This document shows positions 1 through 6,712 of a stretch of 64,000 nucleotides of DNA, piece after piece (the first letter of the stretch is position 1; each line of letters starts with the position of its first letter). The translations under genes and the position numbers were made by a program. The stretch is from contig NZ_CP030862.1 of NCBI RefSeq assembly GCF_003325375.1, forward strand, positions 4,958,501-5,022,500, in the 5' to 3' direction. The stretch is from Streptomyces globosus (GTDB taxonomy: Bacteria > Actinomycetota > Actinomycetes > Streptomycetales > Streptomycetaceae). Under the pieces are notes generated by a model, which was given only the letters and a program-made list of their open reading frames with translations, searched no databases and was not told the origin of the DNA.

Positions 1-316
1 CTACCCGGCGCACGGGGAGCTGGAGTTGGAGCACACCGAGCTCGCGCACCGGGCGGGCGGGATCCTGGAGGACGCGGTGCGCCTGGAGGTCCGGGGGCCG
101 GCCGAGGCGGTGTCGGAGTGGGTGGAGTTCTCGGTGGTGTGCGAGGAGGCCCCGCCGGGCGGGTCCCCCTCCCCCGGTGTGAGCGCCTCGCCCGGTCCGG
201 GCGTGTCCCCGGAGCCGGAGCCGGACCCGCAGGCGGGCGGCGGGAGCGAGCCGGAGCCCGGGCCCGGCACCGGAGCGGGGCCGGGGGCCGAGTTCGACCC
301 GGAGGCCGCCGCCTGA
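1..316 (+). CDS. 3' end of a protein of unknown function (partial)
   Basis: Open in frame 2 from the window edge to a TGA at 314-316, so the start lies upstream. About 104 C-terminal residues are visible. The first half is ordinary soluble sequence (an LEDAVRLEVRGPAE stretch and a predicted strand FSVVCEE); from about residue 50 it becomes a Pro/Gly/Glu/Ser-rich low-complexity tail that is probably disordered. I do not recognise the family. A convergent terminator follows at once. Confidence 0.6.
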   Translation, partial: YPAHGELELEHTELAHRAGGILEDAVRLEVRGPAEAVSEWVEFSVVCEEAPPGGSPSPGVSASPGPGVSPEPEPDPQAGGGSEPEPGPGTGAGPGAEFDPEAAA

Positions 317-366
317 CTGCGGCGCGTACGGGGCCGCGTCGTACGGGCCCCGCGTACGGGGGTGCT

Positions 367-404
367 GCGGGCGGCGGGCCGGGGCTTGCCGGTCCGCCGC
401 CCGC
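367..404. terminator. Bidirectional terminator hairpin
   Basis: An 11-bp perfect G/C stem (arms 367-377 and 394-404) lies between two convergent genes that end at 316 and 410. There is no clear T tract, which is usual for Streptomyces terminators. Confidence 0.6.
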
Positions 405-409
405 GGCGG

Positions 410-1222
410 TCACGCGTTGTTGCGGAGGACGGGCAGGTAGCCGCCGGACTGCCCGGCGGCGGTCGGGTGGTAGGACTCGGAGATGTTCGCCCAGTTGACG
501 CTGTGGAGCCAGGCGCTGCCGGAGCAGATCTCGTGGCCGGTGAAGGTGCCGACGACGGAGGCGAAGGTGAAGCCGTGGTCGGCGGCGCGCTTGGCGATGG
601 CCGCGTTCAGGTGGTCGGCCGCGCCGTTGATGGCGGCGCGCTCGCCTTCGGTGAGGCCGGCGATGCAGGTGCCGTTGAGCTTGTAGAAGCGGGGGTAGCC
701 GAGGACGACGACGCGGGCGGCGGGGGCCTTGCCGCGGATGGAGTTGTAGACCCTGTCGAGTTGGGCGGGGAGGGTGGAGTCGACGTAGCCCTTGGCCTGG
801 TTCACCCGGTTGACGCAGGTCGACTCGGACTGGAGCACACAGGTCGTCATGACGTCGGAGAATCCGGCGTCGTTGCCGCCGATGGTGATGCTGACCAGGT
901 CGGTTCCGGAGTTCAGCGGTCCGAGCTGGTTGGCGACGACGTCGCCGGTGCGGGCTCCGGAGCAGGCGGTGAAGGCGAAGCTCTGCGGGGAGTTGGCGGC
1001 GGCCCACAGGGCCGGGTAGGCGCGGGGGGTGCGCTTGCAGGAGCCGCTGGAGGAGTCGTAGTTCCCCGCGCCGAGGCCGGAGGAGTACGAGTCGCCCAGG
1101 GCGACGTAGCCGAAGTCGGCGGAGGCTGCGGCCGCTTGGCCGGAACCGAACAGGGCAGCGCCGGCGGCGAGTAAGAGGGAGGAGGTCCAGGCGGCGAGGC
1201 GGGGCATGCTGCGCAGGGGCAT
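410..1222 (-). CDS. Secreted SGNH/GDSL-family lipase
   Basis: A 270-residue exported esterase/lipase. ATG at 1222 is preceded by GAGGAG six bases upstream. Residues 1-33 form a signal peptide (basic start, LLLAAGAAL core, cleavage near AQAAAA). The GDSYSSG block at 43-49 carries nucleophile Ser45; a GGND block follows; the C-terminal SYHPT block gives His252. Six cysteines fit the three disulfides of the extracellular Streptomyces SGNH lipases, of which S. coelicolor SCO1725 is the model. Such enzymes hydrolyse acyl esters or phospholipids outside the cell. Exact substrate is inferred, not shown. It is transcribed alone, divergent from the AAA ATPase gene. Confidence 0.9.
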   Translation of the reverse strand: MPLRSMPRLAAWTSSLLLAAGAALFGSGQAAAASADFGYVALGDSYSSGLGAGNYDSSSGSCKRTPRAYPALWAAANSPQSFAFTACSGARTGDVVANQLGPLNSGTDLVSITIGGNDAGFSDVMTTCVLQSESTCVNRVNQAKGYVDSTLPAQLDRVYNSIRGKAPAARVVVLGYPRFYKLNGTCIAGLTEGERAAINGAADHLNAAIAKRAADHGFTFASVVGTFTGHEICSGSAWLHSVNWANISESYHPTAAGQSGGYLPVLRNNA

Positions 1223-1393
1223 GTGCGGCTCCTCGTGGGGGCGTTCGTGGGGGGGTTACTCGGGAGTCGGGGTTACTCCTGAGTCCGTGGTACCGGGAGC
1301 CGGGATTGGCCGGAAGTGTTCATGCCAAGGAGGTTCGGCGGAGGATTGGGCGCCGGACCTTCACCGCGCCGGGGTTTGGGGTGGAAGCCGGCA

Positions 1394-1460
1394 GGACAGG
1401 CCCAGGGTCTGTCCGGCGGATCAGGGCCGAACCCGGCCGCGATCCGCAGGACAGGCCCTG
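1394..1460. repeat. Inverted-repeat intergenic element (GGACAG/CTGTCC)
   Basis: Arms 1409-1422 and 1441-1454 pair at 13 of 14 positions (CTGTCC-G/T-GCGGATC and its complement). A further GGACAG copy lies at 1394-1399. It sits in the 286-bp gap between the SGNH lipase and the ATPase; nothing else is visible in that gap. Similar CTGTCCnGCGGATC palindromes are scattered in Streptomyces intergenic DNA (recalled, not searched). Confidence 0.5.
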
Positions 1461-1517
1461 AGCCGTTCCGGCGAAACACCGGTGCGCCGCGACGGCTCGT
1501 GCCGGATCATGGGCGCC

Positions 1518-2618
1518 ATGCCAGCCAACCCCCATGACTCCCTGCCGATCCGGCTCACCGTCGACGACAGCGACTCCCCGGCGGATGTCGTCGACGCGCT
1601 GTTCCTCGGCCGGTTCGCCTCCGGCGAGCAGCCCTACTCGCGCAGCGTGAGCATCGAGCGGGTGAAGGCCGAGGCGACGCTGCTGCCGCCCGGCGCCGCC
1701 GTGCTCCGCGCGGCGCGCGACTCCGACCGCAGCGCCGTCCTGGCGGAGGGCGACGGCTGGACGGTGCTCGTCTCCCGCTGGAGCCGCGGCGCGGACGTGA
1801 CGGTGACCGCCGTCAGCGACGAGGTCGCCGAGGGCGTTCTCGGCGAGGCCGTCGAGGGCGCGCAGGACGAGCCGGAACCGCAGCCGGAGAACGTCACCAT
1901 GGGCTTCTGGTACGTCTCACCGCGCCGCGGCCCCCACCGCACGACCCGTCAGATCTCCGCGGGGACCTGGGCGGAGGTCCGCCGGAACTACACGGCGCCG
2001 GTGGCGTCCGCCATGGACCGCCTGATGAAGGTGACCCCGGACGACATCACCGGGCGGCTCCTGCTGCTGCACGGTCCGCCGGGGACGGGGAAGACGTCCG
2101 CGCTGCGGACGCTGGCCCGGTCCTGGCGGGACTGGTGCCAGGTGGACTGCGTCCTCGACCCCGAGCGGCTCTTCAACGACATCGGCTACCTGATGGACAT
2201 CGCCATCGGCGAGGACGACGGCTCGGCCCGGGGCCGGTGGCGGCTGCTCCTGCTGGAGGACTGCGACGAGCTGATCCGCGGCGAGGCCCGGCACACCGCC
2301 GGGCAGGCGCTGTCGCGGCTGCTGAACCTGACGGACGGCCTGCTGGGCCAGGGCCGCAACGTCCTCGTCGGGGTGACGACCAACGAGGACCTGGAGCGGC
2401 TGCACCCCGCCGTGGTCCGCCCCGGCCGCTGCCTGGCCCGCATCGAGGTCGGCCGGCTCACGCACGGCGAGTCCGCGGAATGGCTGGGCACGCAGGAGGA
2501 CGTCCCCCGGGAGGGCGCGACGCTGGCGGAGCTGTACGCGCGCCTGCGCGGCACCGGCCCGGCGGGACCGCTGCTGCCGCCCCAGGGGCACACCGCGGAG
2601 GCAGGCCTGTATCTCTGA
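1518..2618 (+). CDS. AAA-type ATP-binding protein, DUF5925 family
   Basis: A 366-residue protein of a family common in Streptomyces but without an assigned role. The N-terminal ~150 residues are the DUF5925 region (PIRLTVDDSDSPADVVDAL). The C-terminal half is an AAA ATPase core: Walker A GPPGTGKT at 186-193, Walker B LLLLEDCDE near 243-251, and a later sensor/arginine-finger region (VRPGR). ATG at 1518 is chosen; an in-frame ATG at 1509 is equally possible because neither has a good ribosome site. No adjacent partner gene suggests a substrate. The 3' end is 8 bp from the convergent GntR gene. Confidence 0.85.
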   Translation: MPANPHDSLPIRLTVDDSDSPADVVDALFLGRFASGEQPYSRSVSIERVKAEATLLPPGAAVLRAARDSDRSAVLAEGDGWTVLVSRWSRGADVTVTAVSDEVAEGVLGEAVEGAQDEPEPQPENVTMGFWYVSPRRGPHRTTRQISAGTWAEVRRNYTAPVASAMDRLMKVTPDDITGRLLLLHGPPGTGKTSALRTLARSWRDWCQVDCVLDPERLFNDIGYLMDIAIGEDDGSARGRWRLLLLEDCDELIRGEARHTAGQALSRLLNLTDGLLGQGRNVLVGVTTNEDLERLHPAVVRPGRCLARIEVGRLTHGESAEWLGTQEDVPREGATLAELYARLRGTGPAGPLLPPQGHTAEAGLYL

Positions 2619-2626
2619 GGTCGTCG

Positions 2627-3013
2627 TCAGGCGTCGAAGCGGGCGCGGAGGGCGTCCAGGGCGGCGGCCGCCGCCTCCTCGAAGGTGAGGCCCAGGCGAC
2701 GGGCGCGCTCGGCGTAGGCCTGGGCGGCGGCGGCCGCCTCCCGCGCGGCGGAGTCGGCGGCGGCCGCGACGAACGTGCCGTGCCGGCCCCGGGTCTCGAC
2801 CACGCCGTCCGCCTCCAGGACCCGGTAGGCCTTCGCGACCGTGTTCGCGGCGAGCCCCAGCTCCTCGGCGAGGCCGCGAACCGTCGGCAGCTTGTGTCCG
2901 ACCGGCAGCCGGCCCGCGAGCGCCGCGTCGGCGATCTGGGCGCGCAGCTGCTCGTACGGGGCGGGGGCGCCGGCCGAGCCGTCGATCCGGATGTTCAGGT
3001 TCGTCGAGGTCAC
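2627..3013 (-). CDS. GntR-family transcriptional regulator (YtrA-like, short)
   Basis: A 128-residue repressor-type protein. A winged helix-turn-helix fills the first ~75 residues (APYEQLRAQIADAAL, KLPTVRGLAEELGLAANTVAKAYRVLE), followed by a short Ala-rich helical tail rather than a large effector domain, as in the YtrA subgroup. GTG at 3013 is preferred because GGGGGAG lies just upstream; the ATG at 3031 has no ribosome site. It is divergent from the GNAT-DUF402 gene, with 70 bp between starts, so control of that gene and of itself is plausible but inferred. Confidence 0.85.
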   Translation of the reverse strand: MTSTNLNIRIDGSAGAPAPYEQLRAQIADAALAGRLPVGHKLPTVRGLAEELGLAANTVAKAYRVLEADGVVETRGRHGTFVAAAADSAAREAAAAAQAYAERARRLGLTFEEAAAAALDALRARFDA

Positions 3014-3071
3014 GGGCCGATTCTCCCCCATCGGCCGTGATATTCGCAGGCGTCGGGCCGCACCCGGCGCC

Positions 3072-3077
3072 TACGGT
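3072..3077 (+). promoter_or_regulatory. -10 box of a probable leaderless transcript
   Basis: TACGGT fits TANNNT and ends six bases before the ATG at 3084. No Shine-Dalgarno sequence is present, so transcription probably begins at the start codon. Confidence 0.45.
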
Positions 3078-3083
3078 CGGCCC

Positions 3084-4532
3084 ATGACCGTCAAGATCCG
3101 TGATCTCCGCCCGCTCGATCCCGCCGACGTGGAGGCCGTCGTACGGGTGCGCCGTGCGGCGCTGCCGTTCATGATCTCCACCCCCGCCGGGGTCGCCTTC
3201 GAGCTGGCCTCCGCCCCCGCCGCGCGGCACGCGCGGATCCTCGTCGCCGAGGACGGCGCGGGGCTGGTGGTCGGGACGGCCCAGACCGGCATCGTCCACG
3301 ACAGCGCCGAGCCGGGCCGGGCCTTCGTCAACGCCCAGGTGGACCCGGCGCACCGGCGCCGCGGGGCGGGGACGGCGCTGCTGCGCGCGGCCGAGAAGCA
3401 CCTGGCCGCCTGCGGAGCCGCGGAGGTGTACGCCTGGGTGCTGGACGAGGAGCCGGCACGGGCGTTCGCCGAGCGGCACGGCTACCGGTCGGGCCGCTCC
3501 GCGCACTTCCTGCGCCTGGACCTGTCCGCGGCCGTACTGCCCCCGGCCCCCGCCGAACTGCCCGCGGGCGTCGAGCTGCGCCCCGGTTCGGCGTTCGCGG
3601 ACGACCCGCGCCCGCTGTTCGAGGCGGACGCGGCGGCCTCCGCGGACGAGCCGGGCGACGTACCGCTGCTGCTGGAGGACTACGAGGACTGGCTGCGGAC
3701 CGTCTGGCACGACCCGGAGCTCGACAGGGAGCTGACCTCGGTCGTGGTGGTGGACGGGGCCGTCGCCGCGTTCACCGCGGCCCGCACCGACGGGGCCGCG
3801 CGCTACGGCTCGGCGATGACCGGCACCGCGCAGGCCTTCCGCGGGCGGGGCCTGGCCAAACTCGCCAAGGCGGACTCGCTGCGCCGGGCCCGCGCGGCCG
3901 GCTACCGGGAGGCCTTCACCGGCAACGACACCGGGAACGGGCCGATGCTCGCCGTCAACGAGTGGTTCGGGTACGAGGTCTGCGCGACGGAGGTCCGCTA
4001 CGCGAAGCCGCTGCCCGGCCCCGCGGACGGCCCCGCGGACGGGGGCGGCGCCGCGGAGGACGTGTCCGTGGCCCTCTCGAAGGCGGGCCGCACCAAGATC
4101 CGCTACCCGGCCCGGGTGCTGTCCGACGACGGCGACCGGATCACCGTCCGCGCCCGGTGGGCGGCCGACGGCGTCCGCGACTTCGGCTTCGTCCGCTTCG
4201 AGCCGGGCGACGTCTTCACCGAGCACTACTGGCGCTCGCGCTGGTACGCGGTGAAGGAGGTGCGCACCGGAGGCGGCGCCCTGAAGGGCTGGTACTGCGA
4301 CATCACGCGCCCGGCGGCGGTCGCGGGCGGCGAGATCCGCGTCGAGGACCTCGACCTCGACCTGTGGGTCTCGGCGGACGCGTCGGCCGTCCTGCGCCTG
4401 GACGAGGACGAGTTCGCGGCGAGCGGGCTGGCCGCCCGCGATCCGGAGGCCGCCGCCGAGGCCGTCCGCGCGCTGGACGCCCTCGACCGGCAGGCCCGCA
4501 CCGCGGAGGGCCTCCGCGCCCTGCTCCTCTGA
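3084..4532 (+). CDS. GNAT-GNAT-DUF402 fusion protein
   Basis: A 482-residue protein made of three parts. Residues ~1-150 are an N-acetyltransferase fold with the acetyl-CoA loop RRRGAGTALL; ~170-310 are a second GNAT-like domain (FRGRGLAKLAKADSLRRARAAGY, then TGNDTGNGPMLAVNEWFGY); after an Ala/Gly/Asp linker (~315-330) the C-terminus is a DUF402 domain (ARWA, DFGFVRFEPGDVFTEHYW, WYCDI, DLDLWV, DEDEF). DUF402/FomD-like proteins include nucleoside di/triphosphate and CMP-ester phosphohydrolases with acidic metal ligands like those seen here. The substrate of either half is unknown. Reading is continuous across both junctions. It may be controlled by the divergent GntR protein. Confidence 0.85.
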   Translation: MTVKIRDLRPLDPADVEAVVRVRRAALPFMISTPAGVAFELASAPAARHARILVAEDGAGLVVGTAQTGIVHDSAEPGRAFVNAQVDPAHRRRGAGTALLRAAEKHLAACGAAEVYAWVLDEEPARAFAERHGYRSGRSAHFLRLDLSAAVLPPAPAELPAGVELRPGSAFADDPRPLFEADAAASADEPGDVPLLLEDYEDWLRTVWHDPELDRELTSVVVVDGAVAAFTAARTDGAARYGSAMTGTAQAFRGRGLAKLAKADSLRRARAAGYREAFTGNDTGNGPMLAVNEWFGYEVCATEVRYAKPLPGPADGPADGGGAAEDVSVALSKAGRTKIRYPARVLSDDGDRITVRARWAADGVRDFGFVRFEPGDVFTEHYWRSRWYAVKEVRTGGGALKGWYCDITRPAAVAGGEIRVEDLDLDLWVSADASAVLRLDEDEFAASGLAARDPEAAAEAVRALDALDRQARTAEGLRALLL

Positions 4533-4561
4533 CCCGGACCGGCCGGCCCGCCGCGGGCGGC

Positions 4562-5431
4562 TCAGTCGAAGACCGAGGCGCAGGTGGTCGGTTCGGCGTT
4601 CGCCGGGTCGAGGGCGTTGAGCGCCTCGTGCCAGGCGATCCGGTCGGTGAGTGCGATGGTGAGGTGCTCGGAGAAGTCCAGGGGGCACAGGTCCTGGAGG
4701 ACGACGTTGCGCACCTGGGACCCGGGGCCCTGGAGGAACCCGCTGCGGTAGGGGGTGACCACCTGGTCGTACCTGGTGGCGATCACCGTGTACCGGACGC
4801 CGGGCACGGTGTCGCCGGGCGCGTTGAGCTTGGCGAGGAAGGGCGATCCGGCGATCTGGTCGGCGAGCGCGGGCGTCTTCGTGCTGATCAGCTCCTCGGC
4901 GCCGGGGAAGTAGGGCAGCAGCTTGGTGAGCCCGCTCAGGGTGGTGCCGTGGTTGTCGGGGGCCAGGCCGACCAGGGCGTTGACCTTGTCGGCGCCGCCG
5001 AGGAACTTCAGGTAGTAGTTCGGCATCATGCCGCCCTGGGAGTGGCCGACGATGTCGACCTTCCGCGCCCCGGTCGCGCCGAGCACCCGGTCGACGTACG
5101 CGGAGAGCTGCTCGGCGGACTTGTCGACGGGGCCGAGCCCGTGGAAGAAGGGCACGCCGGGGAGCTGGCCGTAGTCGAGGGAGAAGACGCAGTACCCGCG
5201 GTGGACGAGGTAGGGGGCGAACCCGAGCCAGTTGTCGACGGAGTTGCCGAGGGTGCCGTGGACGAGGACGACGGGCCGGGGGTGGGCGGCGGAGGGCTTG
5301 CAGGAGAAGTCGTTCCAGCCGCGGCTGGGGCCGGTGGCGGCGGCCTGGGCGGTTCCGGAGGGGGCGGCGAGTGCGGCGGCGGTGAGGAGGAGGACGGCCA
5401 GCGGGCGGAGCAGGCGTCGCCAGGGCAGCAT
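4562..5431 (-). CDS. Secreted alpha/beta-hydrolase lipase
   Basis: A 289-residue exported lipase/esterase. The first 31 residues are a signal peptide (RR near the start, LAVLLLTAAALAA, cleavage near AQA-A). The oxyanion region is VLVHGT; the nucleophile elbow GHSQGG puts Ser131; Asp222 in ATRYDQVV and His256 in SEHLTI complete the triad. Four cysteines are visible (44, 81, 249 and near the C-terminus). The family is the Lipase_2/EstA type common among secreted Streptomyces enzymes and acts on extracellular acyl glycerols or esters. It is monocistronic and convergent with the fusion gene. Confidence 0.9.
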   Translation of the reverse strand: MLPWRRLLRPLAVLLLTAAALAAPSGTAQAAATGPSRGWNDFSCKPSAAHPRPVVLVHGTLGNSVDNWLGFAPYLVHRGYCVFSLDYGQLPGVPFFHGLGPVDKSAEQLSAYVDRVLGATGARKVDIVGHSQGGMMPNYYLKFLGGADKVNALVGLAPDNHGTTLSGLTKLLPYFPGAEELISTKTPALADQIAGSPFLAKLNAPGDTVPGVRYTVIATRYDQVVTPYRSGFLQGPGSQVRNVVLQDLCPLDFSEHLTIALTDRIAWHEALNALDPANAEPTTCASVFD

Positions 5432-5481
5432 CAGGTGATCTCCTTGCGGGTCAAGGGGAAGAGACGTGGGGGTTCAATCCC

Positions 5482-5495
5482 GTGATCCGGATCAC
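5482..5495. promoter_or_regulatory. 14-bp perfect palindrome upstream of the lipase gene
   Basis: GTGATCCGGATCAC lies about 50 bp upstream of the minus-strand lipase start, in a gap that is AT-rich for this genome. A regulator site is possible; no factor can be named. Confidence 0.3.
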
Positions 5496-5596
5496 AAGGG
5501 GTGCTGCTCACGCCAAATTACGGGCGGGTAGCAATACAGGGAAGTTACGCGTCGGTAAAAAAATCAGGTGTCGACTGCGCCCCGACCGCTCCCCCG

Positions 5597-6706
5597 CTAG
5601 GCCGCGAGCGTGCCGCGAGCAATGGCGTGCGGACCGAAGCGCGCCCGCACCCGGTCGGCGACCGCCTCCAGACGCCGCGCCTTCTCGTCCTCGGGGTCGA
5701 AGCTCAGCTGGTGGGCCGCCCGGTCGGCCGGGGCGAGCTCCTCGACCCGCAGCGACAGCGCCCGTACGCGGGCCCGCTGGAGGCCGAGCGCCGCGTACAG
5801 GGCGTAGGCCGCGGCGGTCAAGTCGGCGGAGTGCGAGGTGGGTTCGGCCAGGGTCCTCGTACGGGTGAGGCCGGTGCGGTCGGCGCAGCGCACGGTGAGG
5901 GAGACGGCCCGGCAGACCTGTCCGCGGGCGCGGAGGAGCGCGCCGAGCTCCTCGGTCAGCGAGAGCAGCGCGCGGCGGTGCCGTACGGGGTCCAGCTCGT
6001 CGCGGGCGAAGGGCCGCTCGGCGGCCAGGGAGCGGGCCGCGGCGCCGGGCCGGACCGGGGTGCGGTCGATGCCGAGGGCGCGTTCGTGCACCTCGCGGCC
6101 GGCCCGGGCGCCGAGGAGGCGGCGCAGGAGGGCGGGCGGCGCGGCGGCGACGCGGCCGACCGAGTCGAGGCCGTACGCGCACAGGGTGCGGGCCGCCTTG
6201 GGGCCGACGCCGTGGAGGGCGGCGACGGGCCTGCGGTCCAGGAACTCCCGTACCGCGCCCGGGTCCGGGCCGACGCGGACGGTCCCCCCGCAGGGGGCCC
6301 CGGCGGCGGCCATCCGGGCCAGCATCGGGTTGCCTGCGATGCCGATCGCGCAGTCGACGCCGTACCGGGCGAGGGCGCGGACCCGTATCAGGGCGGCCAG
6401 TTCGGGGGCGCTGCGGCCGAAGTAGCGCAGGGCGCCGCGGACGTCGAGGAGCGCGGTGTCGGGCGGGGCCGGCTGCACGAGGGGGGTGAGCTCGCCGAGC
6501 AGTTCGAGCAGGCCGGTGTAGAGCGGGGCGCCGAGCGGCTCCCCGTCCAGCCGGCGCATGCGGACGCACAGCACGGTGGCGCCGGCGGCGGGCTCCGGGC
6601 CGGCTGCGGGCGCGGGCCCGGCGGCCGGCTGCCCGGCCACCCCGCGCTGCCCGGTCATCCCGCGCCCGGTCATCCCGCGCTGCCCGGTCACCCCGCGCCC
6701 GGTCAT
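5597..6706 (-). CDS. imuB: ImuB-like Y-family polymerase homologue (non-catalytic)
   Basis: A 369-residue protein whose ATG at 6706 overlaps the dnaE2 TGA as ATGA, so it is translated by coupling with dnaE2. From about residue 45 it aligns with the Y-family palm, fingers and little-finger regions (RVRALARYGVDCAIGIAGNPMLA; LHGVGPKAARTL helix-hairpin-helix; C-terminal LSLRVEEL). The DMDAFF metal-binding block is absent (VRMRRLDGE instead) and the SIDEAFLD block is reduced to PDTALLDV, losing the second acid. That is the signature of ImuB, a scaffold that delivers DnaE2 to stalled forks. The first ~25 residues are repeated MTGRG/TGQRG units. It may be annotated elsewhere as DinP/Pol IV; no ImuA gene is nearby. 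Confidence 0.75.
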   Translation of the reverse strand: MTGRGVTGQRGMTGRGMTGQRGVAGQPAAGPAPAAGPEPAAGATVLCVRMRRLDGEPLGAPLYTGLLELLGELTPLVQPAPPDTALLDVRGALRYFGRSAPELAALIRVRALARYGVDCAIGIAGNPMLARMAAAGAPCGGTVRVGPDPGAVREFLDRRPVAALHGVGPKAARTLCAYGLDSVGRVAAAPPALLRRLLGARAGREVHERALGIDRTPVRPGAAARSLAAERPFARDELDPVRHRRALLSLTEELGALLRARGQVCRAVSLTVRCADRTGLTRTRTLAEPTSHSADLTAAAYALYAALGLQRARVRALSLRVEELAPADRAAHQLSFDPEDEKARRLEAVADRVRARFGPHAIARGTLAA

Positions 6707-6712
6707 CCCGCG
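6631..6712. repeat. 33-bp minisatellite at the dnaE2/imuB junction
   Basis: Five copies of a 15-16 bp unit (GCCCGGTCATCCCGCG and variants) start at 6631, 6649, 6665, 6682 and 6698, giving alternating 15 and 18-bp steps, hence a 33-bp (11-codon) period. It spans the last codons of dnaE2 and the first codons of the next gene. Confidence 0.8.

Noticed and set aside
1917..4688. A 920-codon open frame on the minus strand opposite the ATPase and the GNAT fusion
   Set aside because: Its composition is Arg/Pro/Gly/Ala-rich without domains, it lies antisense to genes with clear motifs, and long antisense frames are expected at this GC content.
5597..6706. Functional DNA polymerase IV (DinB)
   Set aside because: The first metal-binding block and the second acid of the second block are missing, and the gene is coupled to dnaE2, which fits ImuB better.
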